Positions 6,694 to 11,592 of a stretch of 11,592 bases of DNA are shown piece after piece. The number at the start of each line of letters is the position of its first letter. The first letter of the stretch is position 1. The DNA is from Candidatus Woesearchaeota archaeon (lineage in GTDB: Archaea > Nanobdellota > Nanobdellia > Woesearchaeales > ARS49): contig JAPLZR010000102.1 of NCBI GenBank assembly GCA_026394935.1, forward strand, positions 1-11,592, in the 5' to 3' direction. The notes beneath the pieces were generated by a model. The model made no database searches. It had not been told where the DNA came from and worked only from the letters and a program-made list of their open reading frames with translations. The position numbers and the translations under genes are program-made.

Positions 6694-7222
6694 GTTTTCG
6701 TAGGCCTTCAAAACGGTCATTTCCTATGATGTATTCCTCAAATGCTGTGACCAATTCTCTTAGAGAAGTTTCAGGCCGTTTGAAATCGAATAATTGTCCT
6801 CTTTCTATCATTCGTCTGGCTTCAGCTATATCTTCGTCTGATTGTAATTCGAGTGCGTGTATGGAGCGGTGTGTTAGTGTGGCGGCGGTAGTTCTGTGGT
6901 TGCCGTCGAACAGGTAGAATGGCGCTTTTGCAATGAGTTCGTTGAATCTTGCATATGTTTCTCTTGCTCGTCCAAGGTTATATGGCGCATTTATGTTCAT
7001 CTCCCCCATATAGCCTCTTTTCGATAAATGTTGGACAACAGATTCATATTTGTCTTTCAGGCTGCGCCCTGTGATGTCATTTCTTGCTACAATCACTGGA
7101 GGCAGGTCTTTTCCGTGTCCTTTGCCGAATATTCTGAAGTATATTTTCAGTATTGATTCATTTCCTAATTCATACTCTCCTGGAATAAGGATTTGTTCTG
7201 GTTGTAAGTCTGTTTTTCTCAT
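6686..7222 (-). CDS. ParB/sulfiredoxin-fold domain protein (178 aa)
   Basis: The key segment is PFYLFDGNHRTTAATL at residues 101-116, the D-G-N-H-R-x-x-A-A motif of the ParB/Srx-like fold, preceded by a strand with PPVIV (41-45). Such domains bind or hydrolyse nucleotides (CTP or ATP) or act as nucleases. There is no ParB helix-turn-helix, and at 178 residues it is far shorter than a chromosome-partitioning ParB, so it is a stand-alone domain of uncertain activity. ATG 7222 is chosen, rather than the longer frame reaching back to 7300, because TATATAAA at 7245-7252 is centred 26.5 bp from it. It stands in a block with toxin-antitoxin and NYN genes. Its codons are less strand-biased than those of the neighbours downstream. 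Confidence 0.75.
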   Translation of the reverse strand: MRKTDLQPEQILIPGEYELGNESILKIYFRIFGKGHGKDLPPVIVARNDITGRSLKDKYESVVQHLSKRGYMGEMNINAPYNLGRARETYARFNELIAKAPFYLFDGNHRTTAATLTHRSIHALELQSDEDIAEARRMIERGQLFDFKRPETSLRELVTAFEEYIIGNDRFEGLRKPY

Positions 7223-7244
7223 ATCAGTTAGAGCAGATTCACAG

Positions 7245-7252
7245 TATATAAA
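7245..7252 (-). promoter_or_regulatory. TATA box of the ParB-like gene
   Basis: TTTATATA on the - strand, preceded by AAAAGG, is centred 26.5 bp from the ATG at 7222 and so indicates a leaderless start. Confidence 0.7.
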
Positions 7253-7378
7253 CCTTTTCTCTACTGTTGGGTGACTACATAACTTTGTCGCAGATTCCAA
7301 ATAGCAAATTCTTTAGTTTATACGTGCACAAATGACCGAAACATTTTTTTTCTTTGTGCCCATATAACCTGCCGAAAG

Positions 7379-7386
7379 CTTAATTA
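7379..7386 (+). promoter_or_regulatory. TATA-like box before the 47-aa ORF
   Basis: CTTAATTA preceded by a BRE-like CGAAAG is centred about 25-28 bp before the twin ATG codons at 7407 and 7410. The spacing matches the other leaderless promoters in the window and supports the small gene. Confidence 0.5.
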
Positions 7387-7406
7387 GTTCAGTTGCAATC
7401 GATAAT

Positions 7407-7550
7407 ATGATGATTCCCAAAATATCTGCGGACATTGTGAACTTGAGAAAGAGAGCTATAGCTGAAGCTGTAGGATTGTGGTCTGGAGAGGAAGCTGGCG
7501 TTGAATATCAGAAAAGATTCAGGCGTTCACAGTTGAAACAGCTTTCTTAG
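7407..7550 (+). CDS. Small basic protein of unknown function (47 aa)
   Basis: Two consecutive ATG codons at 7407 and 7410 open a frame ending with TAG at 7550. The product starts MMIPKISADIVNLRKRA and ends with a basic stretch (YQKRFRRSQLKQLS), so it is likely helical and could bind nucleic acid. A TATA-like box with correct spacing lies upstream. The 3' end overlaps the end of the convergent MazF-like gene by 24 bp, and that overlap partly constrains the sequence. No family is recognised. It could be a genuine small gene or a chance frame; promoter spacing is the main argument for it. Confidence 0.45.
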   Translation: MMIPKISADIVNLRKRAIAEAVGLWSGEEAGVEYQKRFRRSQLKQLS

Positions 7551-7856
7551 ATTGTGGTCGACTTCTTCAAGCATTTCTGATGGTAAACTGCCTATTTTGC
7601 CGAGTATTATGTTTTCATTAAGTGTGGTTATCCTGTTGAGTTTGATAATTGATTCTTTCTTAAGTCCTGAGGATGGAGCTTCTTTTGGTGAGACGAGCAC
7701 GCTTGATTGGTCTTGTTTTTGGGTTTGTGATGTTATGAACGCCAGGATGACATCTCTCTCGGAATTTTCAGGAGCTAAGACAAGGCCTGGTCTGATTTTT
7801 GTTCCGCTGAAATCTGTGAATTGTATGTGTGCTAGAACAAGGTCTCCTTTTTTCAT
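7527..7856 (-). CDS. MazF/PemK-family toxin (109 aa endoribonuclease)
   Basis: The N-terminal MKKGDLVLAHIQFTDFSG and the following KIRPGLVLAPE are the beta-barrel signature of MazF/PemK toxins, with Arg22 in the K-I-R-P turn as expected. A second conserved strand appears at about 67-77 (KKESIIKLNRI), ending with LGKIGSLPSEMLEEVDHNLRKLF, the usual C-terminal helix. Members cleave mRNA in the cytoplasm at short sequence motifs. Length is normal for the family. Its ATG overlaps the TGA of the upstream 47-aa acidic gene (ATGA at 7853-7856), the classic antitoxin-toxin order with coupled translation. The cleavage target cannot be told from the sequence. Confidence 0.88.
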   Translation of the reverse strand: MKKGDLVLAHIQFTDFSGTKIRPGLVLAPENSERDVILAFITSQTQKQDQSSVLVSPKEAPSSGLKKESIIKLNRITTLNENIILGKIGSLPSEMLEEVDHNLRKLFQL

Positions 7857-7996
7857 GCCGGCTCTATTATGTCCTCTTCTGTGTAGAGGTCTTCGTCTTC
7901 GAGTAGGAAGTCAAATGAGCCTCCTGCTTTTGCGAATGCGTATAATTCTTCTATAGGTATTTCTTTGAAGACCTTGTTTTCATTTTTGATTTGCAT
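7853..7996 (-). CDS. Acidic 47-aa antitoxin of the MazF-like toxin
   Basis: ATG 7996 opens a 47-codon frame ending in the ATGA shared with the toxin gene. The product begins MQIKNENKVFKEIPIEELYAF, and its second half is strongly acidic (LLEDEDLYTEEDIIEP, residues 31-46). That fits a flexible tail that wraps the basic MazF surface to neutralise it. No ribbon-helix-helix or AbrB DNA-binding domain is visible, so autoregulation, if present, would not be of the usual MazE kind. CTTATTAAG at 8018-8026 is centred 26 bp from the ATG, giving a leaderless transcript. The antitoxin role is inferred from order, coupling, size and charge. Confidence 0.78.
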   Translation of the reverse strand: MQIKNENKVFKEIPIEELYAFAKAGGSFDFLLEDEDLYTEEDIIEPA

Positions 7997-8000
7997 AATG

Positions 8001-8026
8001 ACTGTGATGCATTACTTCTTAATAAG
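8001..8026 (-). promoter_or_regulatory. Promoter segment of the toxin-antitoxin operon (copy 2 of the shared 26 bp)
   Basis: It is identical to 6668-6693 except for one base. It includes the TATA-like CTTATTAAG (8018-8026) and the ATGCAT-centred sequence between TATA and the transcript start near 7996, where a repressor could block initiation. Confidence 0.65.
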
Positions 8027-8041
8027 TTTGTTGTCAAATTT

Positions 8042-8058
8042 TCCGTAAACTTTACGGA
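8042..8058. promoter_or_regulatory. 17-bp perfect palindrome, candidate operator
   Basis: TCCGTAAACTTTACGGA has two 8-bp arms around a central C. It lies in the divergent region between the antitoxin gene (-) and the NYN gene (+), about 46-62 bp upstream of the predicted antitoxin transcript start and about 97 bp before the NYN start. A dimeric regulator binding here is the simplest reading. Confidence 0.5.
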
Positions 8059-8124
8059 CGCGTTTGTAATTTTTACTTGTTTTTCAGTAATTCTTCCAAT
8101 GCTTGTCGGATTAAAAGACAAAGA

Positions 8125-8132
8125 TTTTATAG
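8125..8132 (+). promoter_or_regulatory. TATA box of the NYN ribonuclease gene
   Basis: TTTTATAG preceded by GACAAAGA is centred 26.5 bp before ATG 8155. This selects that codon over the longer frame starting at 8077 and predicts a leaderless transcript. Confidence 0.7.
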
Positions 8133-8154
8133 ATGCCGTAATTTCTTCCAGATT

Positions 8155-8736
8155 ATGTCTGACAAAAAGAAAACAATGGTGTTTATTGATGCAAGTAATC
8201 TTTTGGGTGGTTGGTGGACGTATTGCAAGGAAAATGGATTTGTCAGGACGAATAATAATGGAAAGAAAGAATTAACAAAGAAAATTGATTACTCTAAACT
8301 CATTAAGGAGATTACAAAAGATACTGATTTCATAAGGGGTTATTTCTACGACTCGGTCGAGGAACCTATCGATGGCAAAAAATCTGGCTTTTTTGATAAA
8401 TTGAGGAGTCTGGAAATAACTGTTGTTACAAAACGATTAAGATTCAAGGATGTCCAGTGTAAGCATTGCAGTAAAATGGACGTTCATGTTCCCTACCAAA
8501 AGGGAGTTGATGTTTCACTTGTTACAGATGTTATGGGTTTGGCGTTTGAAAAAGCATATGATACTGCAATAATTGTAAGTGGAGACAACGATTTTGTGGA
8601 TGCTATTAATTTCATAAAGAGGAAAGGTCTGAAAGTGTGGGTTGTTTCATTTCTAAATTGTTTGGGAGAAGACACGATGCGTGCAGGCGACAGAACCATC
8701 CATCTGGACAAGCTGTTCAATAACCTAACTTTGTGA
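8155..8736 (+). CDS. NYN-domain (LabA/DUF88-type) ribonuclease (193 aa)
   Basis: The PIN-like NYN fold is clear: VFIDASNL at residues 9-16 (Asp12, Asn15), KGVDVSLVTDVM at 116-127 (Asp119, Asp125), and VSGDNDFVDAI at 141-151 (Asp144, Asp146), followed by GLKVWVVSF. These acidic residues bind the metal used to cut RNA. A CKHC pair (102, 105) just before the KGVD motif suggests a small metal site, with other ligands possibly His111 and Cys169. The length fits single-domain members. It stands alone beside a MazF-like toxin-antitoxin operon read in the other direction, so two predicted ribonucleases share one intergenic region. Third positions carry more A than in neighbouring + genes, compatible with later acquisition. 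Substrate is unknown. Confidence 0.88.
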   Translation: MSDKKKTMVFIDASNLLGGWWTYCKENGFVRTNNNGKKELTKKIDYSKLIKEITKDTDFIRGYFYDSVEEPIDGKKSGFFDKLRSLEITVVTKRLRFKDVQCKHCSKMDVHVPYQKGVDVSLVTDVMGLAFEKAYDTAIIVSGDNDFVDAINFIKRKGLKVWVVSFLNCLGEDTMRAGDRTIHLDKLFNNLTL

Positions 8737-8746
8737 TACCAAAAGC

Positions 8747-8754
8747 TTTAAAAA
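8747..8754 (+). promoter_or_regulatory. TATA-like box with no protein gene downstream
   Basis: TTTAAAAA preceded by a BRE-like CCAAAAGC directly follows the NYN stop. It predicts a transcript start near 8777, where only a 15-codon frame (ATG 8783) and a strong hairpin follow. Confidence 0.4.
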
Positions 8755-8776
8755 TATAGGGCCCTATTCTACTTGT

Positions 8777-8840
8777 ATAACAATGGAGGGGAAGATAGGG
8801 GCTATACCCAATTCTTCCCTTCTGGTTTAATTTTTCTCTA
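8777..8840 (+). ncRNA. Candidate small RNA with hairpin and T-rich end
   Basis: Downstream of the TATA-like box, GGGAAGA (8789-8795) pairs perfectly with TCTTCCC (8813-8819). The stem can be lengthened by A87-T21 and a G-T pair, and has an inner GGG/CCC pairing (8798-8800 with 8807-8809). A T-rich stretch (TTTAATTTTTCTC) begins at 8826 and could end transcription. A 12-bp palindrome, ATAGGGCCCTAT, lies at the start of this region (8755-8766). Nothing identifies a known RNA family. The alternative is a 15-aa leader peptide. Confidence 0.3.
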
Positions 8841-8912
8841 GGTTTTATCGACGATTCGCACTTTAATTCTCGTTCTAAGGCAGTGCTTGTGAACTGCTTG
8901 AAAACCAAAACC

Positions 8913-8920
8913 TTTATATA
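8913..8920 (+). promoter_or_regulatory. TATA box of the PadR-ABC transporter operon
   Basis: TTTATATA with a strong BRE-like AAAACC predicts initiation near 8943, inside the 14-bp repeat array and about 48 nt before ATG 8991. Alternatively the third repeat unit (GATATATC, 8960-8967) is itself TATA-like and lies 27 bp from ATG 8991, which would give a leaderless transcript. Confidence 0.6.
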
Positions 8921-8927
8921 CTATCGC

Positions 8928-8997
8928 TTCCGATATATCCTTTCCGATACATCACATCCGATATATCGGTACAGATATGTCGTTTCCGATATGAATA
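8928..8997 (+). repeat. Five units of a 14-bp tandem repeat, candidate operator array
   Basis: CCGATATAT or close variants start at 8930, 8944, 8958, 8972 and 8986, exactly 14 bp apart. The consensus is TTCCGATATATC plus two variable bases. Each core contains or approximates the palindrome GATATATC, and unit 3 extends to a perfect 12-bp palindrome, CCGATATATCGG (8958-8969). Units 4 and 5 are more diverged, and unit 5 runs into the padR start codon. The array lies between the TATA box and the coding sequence of a PadR-type repressor, so autoregulation is the natural inference. Confidence 0.8.
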
Positions 8998-9497
8998 CCT
9001 CTATGATTCGCGGGTTTTTGAAGATTGTTGTACTGAAAGCTCTTGCAGAGGGTCCTAAGTCTGGTTATTCTTTGATGAAGTTTGTTGAGGAAAAGACTGG
9101 CAGTAAGCCTTCTTCTGGGAGTATGTATCCTTTGCTTGATTCTTTGAAGGCAGAAGGTCTTGTGAGTGTTAAGAGTGTTGGCAGGACTAATGAGTATTCT
9201 TTGACTGCTGATGGTAAGCAGAAGTTGCGCGCTATTGAGGCTAAGCGTGCTGAGTTCACTAACAGTTTTGTTGAGGGTATGAAGGTGCTTTCTGCTATGA
9301 CTGGCGAGAATATGTCTATGCCTGCTGGCGTGGTTGAGAGTATTAGGAAGGGTGAGGTTCCTTTTAAGGAGTTGAATCCTGAGATGGAGGCTTTTAATTC
9401 TGAACTGTGCAGGATTTTAAAGAAAGGTTTGGTTAAGGAGAACGCTGTTCGTATTAAGAGGATTTTTGCTAATGCTTTGAAGGAGTTGAAATCGTGA
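8991..9497 (+). CDS. PadR-family transcriptional regulator
   Basis: The 168-residue protein carries the PadR winged helix: FLKIVVLKALAEGPKSGYSL (9-28), then the recognition region and wing SSGSMYPLLDSLKAEGLV (41-58) and GRTNEYSLTADGKQKL (64-79). A C-terminal helical part (82-168) is likely for dimerisation. PadR proteins usually repress nearby transport or stress genes and release DNA on binding a small molecule. It is first in an operon with an ABC ATPase (GTGA overlap), a COG1361 membrane protein and a MacB-type permease, so it most likely controls this transporter. ATG 8991 is chosen over ATG 9003; neither has a Shine-Dalgarno sequence. The longer frame back to 8883 runs through the promoter and repeat array and is not coding. 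Confidence 0.9.
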   Translation: MNTSMIRGFLKIVVLKALAEGPKSGYSLMKFVEEKTGSKPSSGSMYPLLDSLKAEGLVSVKSVGRTNEYSLTADGKQKLRAIEAKRAEFTNSFVEGMKVLSAMTGENMSMPAGVVESIRKGEVPFKELNPEMEAFNSELCRILKKGLVKENAVRIKRIFANALKELKS

Positions 9498-10040
9498 AGC
9501 CTATTATTCAATTGAAGAACGTTTGGAAGACTTACAAGATGGGTGATAATGTTGTGAATGCTTTGCGTGGCATTAATTTGGATGTTATGCCTGGCGAGTT
9601 TTTGGCTATTCAGGGTCCTAGTGGCAGTGGTAAGAGTACTGCTATGAACTTGGTTGGCTGTTTGGACGTTTGAGAATGTTGTTTTGCCTATGACTTTCCA
9701 GGGCATTCCTGAGGATGAAAGGAAAAAGCGTGCTGAGAAGCTTTTGGCGCAGTTTGGTCTTGCTGACAGGATGCATCACAAGCCTGGCGAGTTGTCTGGT
9801 GGCCAGCAGCAAAGGGTTGCTATTGCTCGTTCACTTGCTGTTGACCCTCCTGTTATTTTGGCTGATGAGCCTACTGGTAATTTGGATAGTAAGACTGGTA
9901 AGGAGGTTATGGAGTTTTTGCAGGAATTGCACAAGCATCGTGATAAGACTATTGTTCTTGTGACTCACGATGATGTTCTTGCTCGTTTTGCTGATCGTGT
10001 TGAGTATTTGAAAGATGGTGTTATAATTAAGCGGAGGTAA
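9494..10040 (+). pseudogene. MacB/LolD-type ABC transporter ATPase with internal out-of-frame deletion
   Basis: From GTG 9494 (overlapping the padR stop) the frame encodes a normal N-terminal half with Walker A, GPSGSGKST, then MNLVGCLDV, and stops at TGA 9671-9673 after 59 codons. The rest lies in the +1 frame up to TAA 10040: FENVVLPM, signature LSGGQQQR, Walker B VILADEPTGNLDS, and the H-loop LVTHD. Compared with family members, about 45 residues between GCLD and FENV are missing, including the Q-loop. The break sits at GACGTT (9665-9670). So this copy cannot give a working ATPase, although both flanks look well conserved. It would have powered the transporter encoded downstream. A sequencing or assembly deletion is possible. 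Confidence 0.85.
10033..10038 (+). promoter_or_regulatory. Strong Shine-Dalgarno site before the COG1361 gene
   Basis: GGAGGT overlaps the stop region of the ATPase gene and lies 8 nt before ATG 10047, but only 2 nt before an in-frame TTG at 10041. This picks ATG 10047 as the start. Its strength allows translation even though the upstream cistron is broken. Confidence 0.75.
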
Positions 10041-10046
10041 TTGAAA

Positions 10047-11219
10047 ATGAAAAAACTACTATTATTGGTGATGTTGGTGTTGCTGTCTGTTAGCGTTTGT
10101 GCTGTTGGCGGTGCTATGCTTAAGGCTTCAGTTCTTAGGTATGAGCCTGCTCCTGCTGAGCAGGGCAACCCTGTTGACGTGTGGGTTGAGCTTAACAATG
10201 CTGGAACGAAAGCGGATAAAGTGGCTGTGAAGTTTGTTCCTGAGTATCCTTTTAGTTTGCCTGCTGGTTCTCAGGGCTTTTTTGATGTTGGTATCCTGTC
10301 TGCTTCGGAAAGTAAGGTTGTGAAGTTTTCCGTGTTTGTTGACCCTACTGCTCCGAATGGTGATAGTGATGTGAAGTTCCAGTACAAGTATGGCAGTGAT
10401 AATTGGATTGAGCTTTTGTCTTCTGTTAGTTTGGAGACTCAGAATGCAGTGCTTGTTGTTGATTCGTACAAGGTTACTCCTTCGCCTATCACTCCTGGTC
10501 AGACTGTTAAGGTTGAAATGCAGTTGCGTAATGCTGGCAGGATTGCTGTGAAGAACGTTGATGTTTCCATTGGTCTTGAAGATGGCAAATTCAGTACGAT
10601 AGGAAGCGGTGCTAAGAAAAGAGTTGACTACATTGGTTTTGGTGAGACTGAGACTGTTGTTTTTGAGCTTGCTTCTGACACTTCTACTGAGGTGAAAGTG
10701 TACAATATTCCTGTTACTTTGTCGTTTAAGGATGAGCGTAATAAGGAGTATACTGATACTGCTAAGATTAGTTTGGTTGTTAATGCTAAGCCTGAGATTA
10801 GTTTGACTGTTGACAAGACTGTTTTTACTTCTAAGACTGTTCCTGGTACTGTTACTTTGAAGGTTGTGAACAAGGGCGTTGTGAATATGAAGTATTTGAC
10901 TGTTAAACTGATTCAGACTCCGGATTATGATGTGTTGAGTCCTTCTAATGAGGCTTATGTTGGTAATCTTGATTCAGATGATTTTGAGACTGTTGATTTT
11001 ACTGTGAAGCCTCTTGTTGAGAGTCCTAGATTATCTGTTACATTGGAGTTTAAGGACCCGTACAATGTTGATTTTTCAACGCAGTATGATTTGCCTTTGC
11101 GCATTATTACTGATAAAGAGCTTGGCAAGACTTCAACGCCTTGGGTTAGCATAATTATTGGACTGTTAATCGTTGCAGTTGTGATTTACTGGTGGTTTAG
11201 GCGTCGTAAGAAGAAATGA
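10047..11219 (+). CDS. COG1361-type S-layer-like membrane protein of the ABC transporter operon
   Basis: The 390-residue product has a signal peptide (1-19), then three Ig-like CARDB/COG1361-type repeats. These begin near ASVLRYEPAPAEQGNPVDVW, VVDSYKVTPSPITPGQTVKV and EISLTVDKTVFTSKTVPGTV; the first two keep the LNNAG/LRNAG turn, which is VNKG in the third. A C-terminal membrane helix at about 366-384 precedes a basic RRRKKK tail. It is therefore an outward-facing protein anchored at its C-terminus. Proteins of this kind often stand between the ATPase and permease genes of MacB-like archaeal systems and may serve as the extracellular, adaptor-like part. That role is inferred from gene order. 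Codons are strongly T/G-ending, like the rest of the operon. Confidence 0.88.
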   Translation: MKKLLLLVMLVLLSVSVCAVGGAMLKASVLRYEPAPAEQGNPVDVWVELNNAGTKADKVAVKFVPEYPFSLPAGSQGFFDVGILSASESKVVKFSVFVDPTAPNGDSDVKFQYKYGSDNWIELLSSVSLETQNAVLVVDSYKVTPSPITPGQTVKVEMQLRNAGRIAVKNVDVSIGLEDGKFSTIGSGAKKRVDYIGFGETETVVFELASDTSTEVKVYNIPVTLSFKDERNKEYTDTAKISLVVNAKPEISLTVDKTVFTSKTVPGTVTLKVVNKGVVNMKYLTVKLIQTPDYDVLSPSNEAYVGNLDSDDFETVDFTVKPLVESPRLSVTLEFKDPYNVDFSTQYDLPLRIITDKELGKTSTPWVSIIIGLLIVAVVIYWWFRRRKKK

Positions 11220-11265
11220 TTGCAATTGGAGCCGCACGAAATCATAGGCGTTTTTAGAGGCGAAA

Positions 11266-11592
11266 ATGTCAGCTGTTAAAGATTATTTCCTTATTGCATT
11301 TGGAGATTTGCGTAAGCGTTTTTTACGTACTTCTTTGACTATGCTTGGCATTTTTATCGGTATTGCTGCTGTTGTTGCTTTGATTTCTCTTGGTCAGGGT
11401 ATGCGTGACGTGATTAACCAGCAGATGGGCAGTGTTGGTTATGATAAGATTATGGTTCAGGGTGCTACTGCTGGTTTTGGCCCTCCTGGCGCTAATACTG
11501 CTGGGAAAGTTAGTGAGCACGATTTGAGCATTATTGAGAATGTTCCTGGTGTTGATGTTGCTGGCGGTCGTTTGTTAAGGGGTGTTACTGTT
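11266..11592 (+). CDS. MacB/FtsX-type ABC transporter permease (3' end outside window)
   Basis: ATG 11266, preceded by GAGG 5 nt upstream, opens a frame that runs off the right edge after 109 codons. The N-terminal part reads DLRKRFLRTSLTMLGIFIGI followed by a hydrophobic helix (about residues 21-43) and SLGQGMRDVINQQMGSVGYDK. This is the first membrane helix and start of the periplasmic-type core domain of MacB/LolC/FtsX permeases. These move or mechanically extract substrates across the membrane using a partner ATPase, here the damaged one upstream. A 46-bp gap separates it from the COG1361 gene. Substrate is unknown; export of peptides, lipids or small molecules is typical of relatives. 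Confidence 0.9.
   Translation, partial: MSAVKDYFLIAFGDLRKRFLRTSLTMLGIFIGIAAVVALISLGQGMRDVINQQMGSVGYDKIMVQGATAGFGPPGANTAGKVSEHDLSIIENVPGVDVAGGRLLRGVTV

Noticed and set aside
8783..8830. 15-codon ORF starting at ATG 8783
   Set aside because: Too short to support as a protein; it lies over a strong hairpin and is kept only as an alternative reading of the small-RNA candidate.
8717..8908. 63-codon - strand frame between NYN and padR genes
   Set aside because: It needs a TTG start, runs into the NYN gene antisense, and has no promoter or family feature; the region is better read as a regulatory or small-RNA stretch.
8928..8997. CRISPR array
   Set aside because: The 14-bp period with five diverging units and no spacers is far too short; it is an operator-like tandem repeat.
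9660..9675. Programmed +1 frameshift joining the two ATPase halves
   Set aside because: Even after a frameshift the Q-loop region would be missing, and no slippery sequence is seen.
9065..9706. 213-codon - strand frame opposite padR and the ATPase
   Set aside because: It is antisense to a recognised PadR domain and Walker A motif; no family features.
9654..10040. The C-terminal ATPase frame as an independent gene starting at TTG 9654
   Set aside because: It lacks Walker A, and the first codons read a different frame of the broken N-terminal part; it is the 3' remnant of the deleted gene.

Overview
The window looks archaeal, most probably from a DPANN-type lineage (Woesearchaeota/Pacearchaeota-like). 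This rests on TATA boxes centred about 26-27 bp upstream of start codons (many transcripts appear leaderless), a membrane-anchored winged-helix regulator of the COG2512 type, a COG1361-type S-layer-like protein, and small Cys-rich secreted proteins. No rRNA, tRNA, CRISPR array or insertion sequence was found, so the exact lineage is an inference.

Layout. (1) 1-838: the 3' part of a secreted, YG-repeat, Cys-rich protein on +. (2) 921-1735 (-): an AbiEii-like nucleotidyltransferase with a 61-aa partner overlapping it by ATGA, resembling a two-gene toxin-antitoxin pair. (3) 1804-3032 (-): a divergent PRPP synthetase preceded by a 35-aa ORF and a GC-rich, hairpin-containing leader. (4) 3245-5048: a compact divergent promoter between a membrane-anchored winged-helix regulator (-) and a secreted Cys-rich protein (+). 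(5) 5041-6645 (-): an unrecognised 210-aa protein, a histidine phosphatase and a four-helix membrane protein. (6) 6686-8736: an accessory block with a ParB/sulfiredoxin-fold protein (-), a 47-aa ORF (+), a MazF-like toxin with a 47-aa acidic antitoxin (-) and a NYN-domain ribonuclease (+). (7) 8930-11592 (+): a PadR-regulated MacB-type ABC transporter operon made of PadR, an ATPase, a COG1361 membrane protein and a permease cut by the window edge. Its promoter/leader carries five units at an exact 14-bp period, and its ATPase gene is broken by an internal out-of-frame deletion.

The most distinctive signals are the 14-bp operator-like array before padR, the deleted ATPase, a 26-bp near-identical promoter segment shared by the toxin-antitoxin operon and the membrane protein/phosphatase operon, the 17-bp palindrome between the antitoxin and NYN genes, and the small paired genes. 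Base composition is strongly strand-asymmetric: the + strand is rich in T and G whichever way genes point, so + genes end codons in T/G and - genes in A/C. The accessory genes follow this less closely, which fits more recent arrival.
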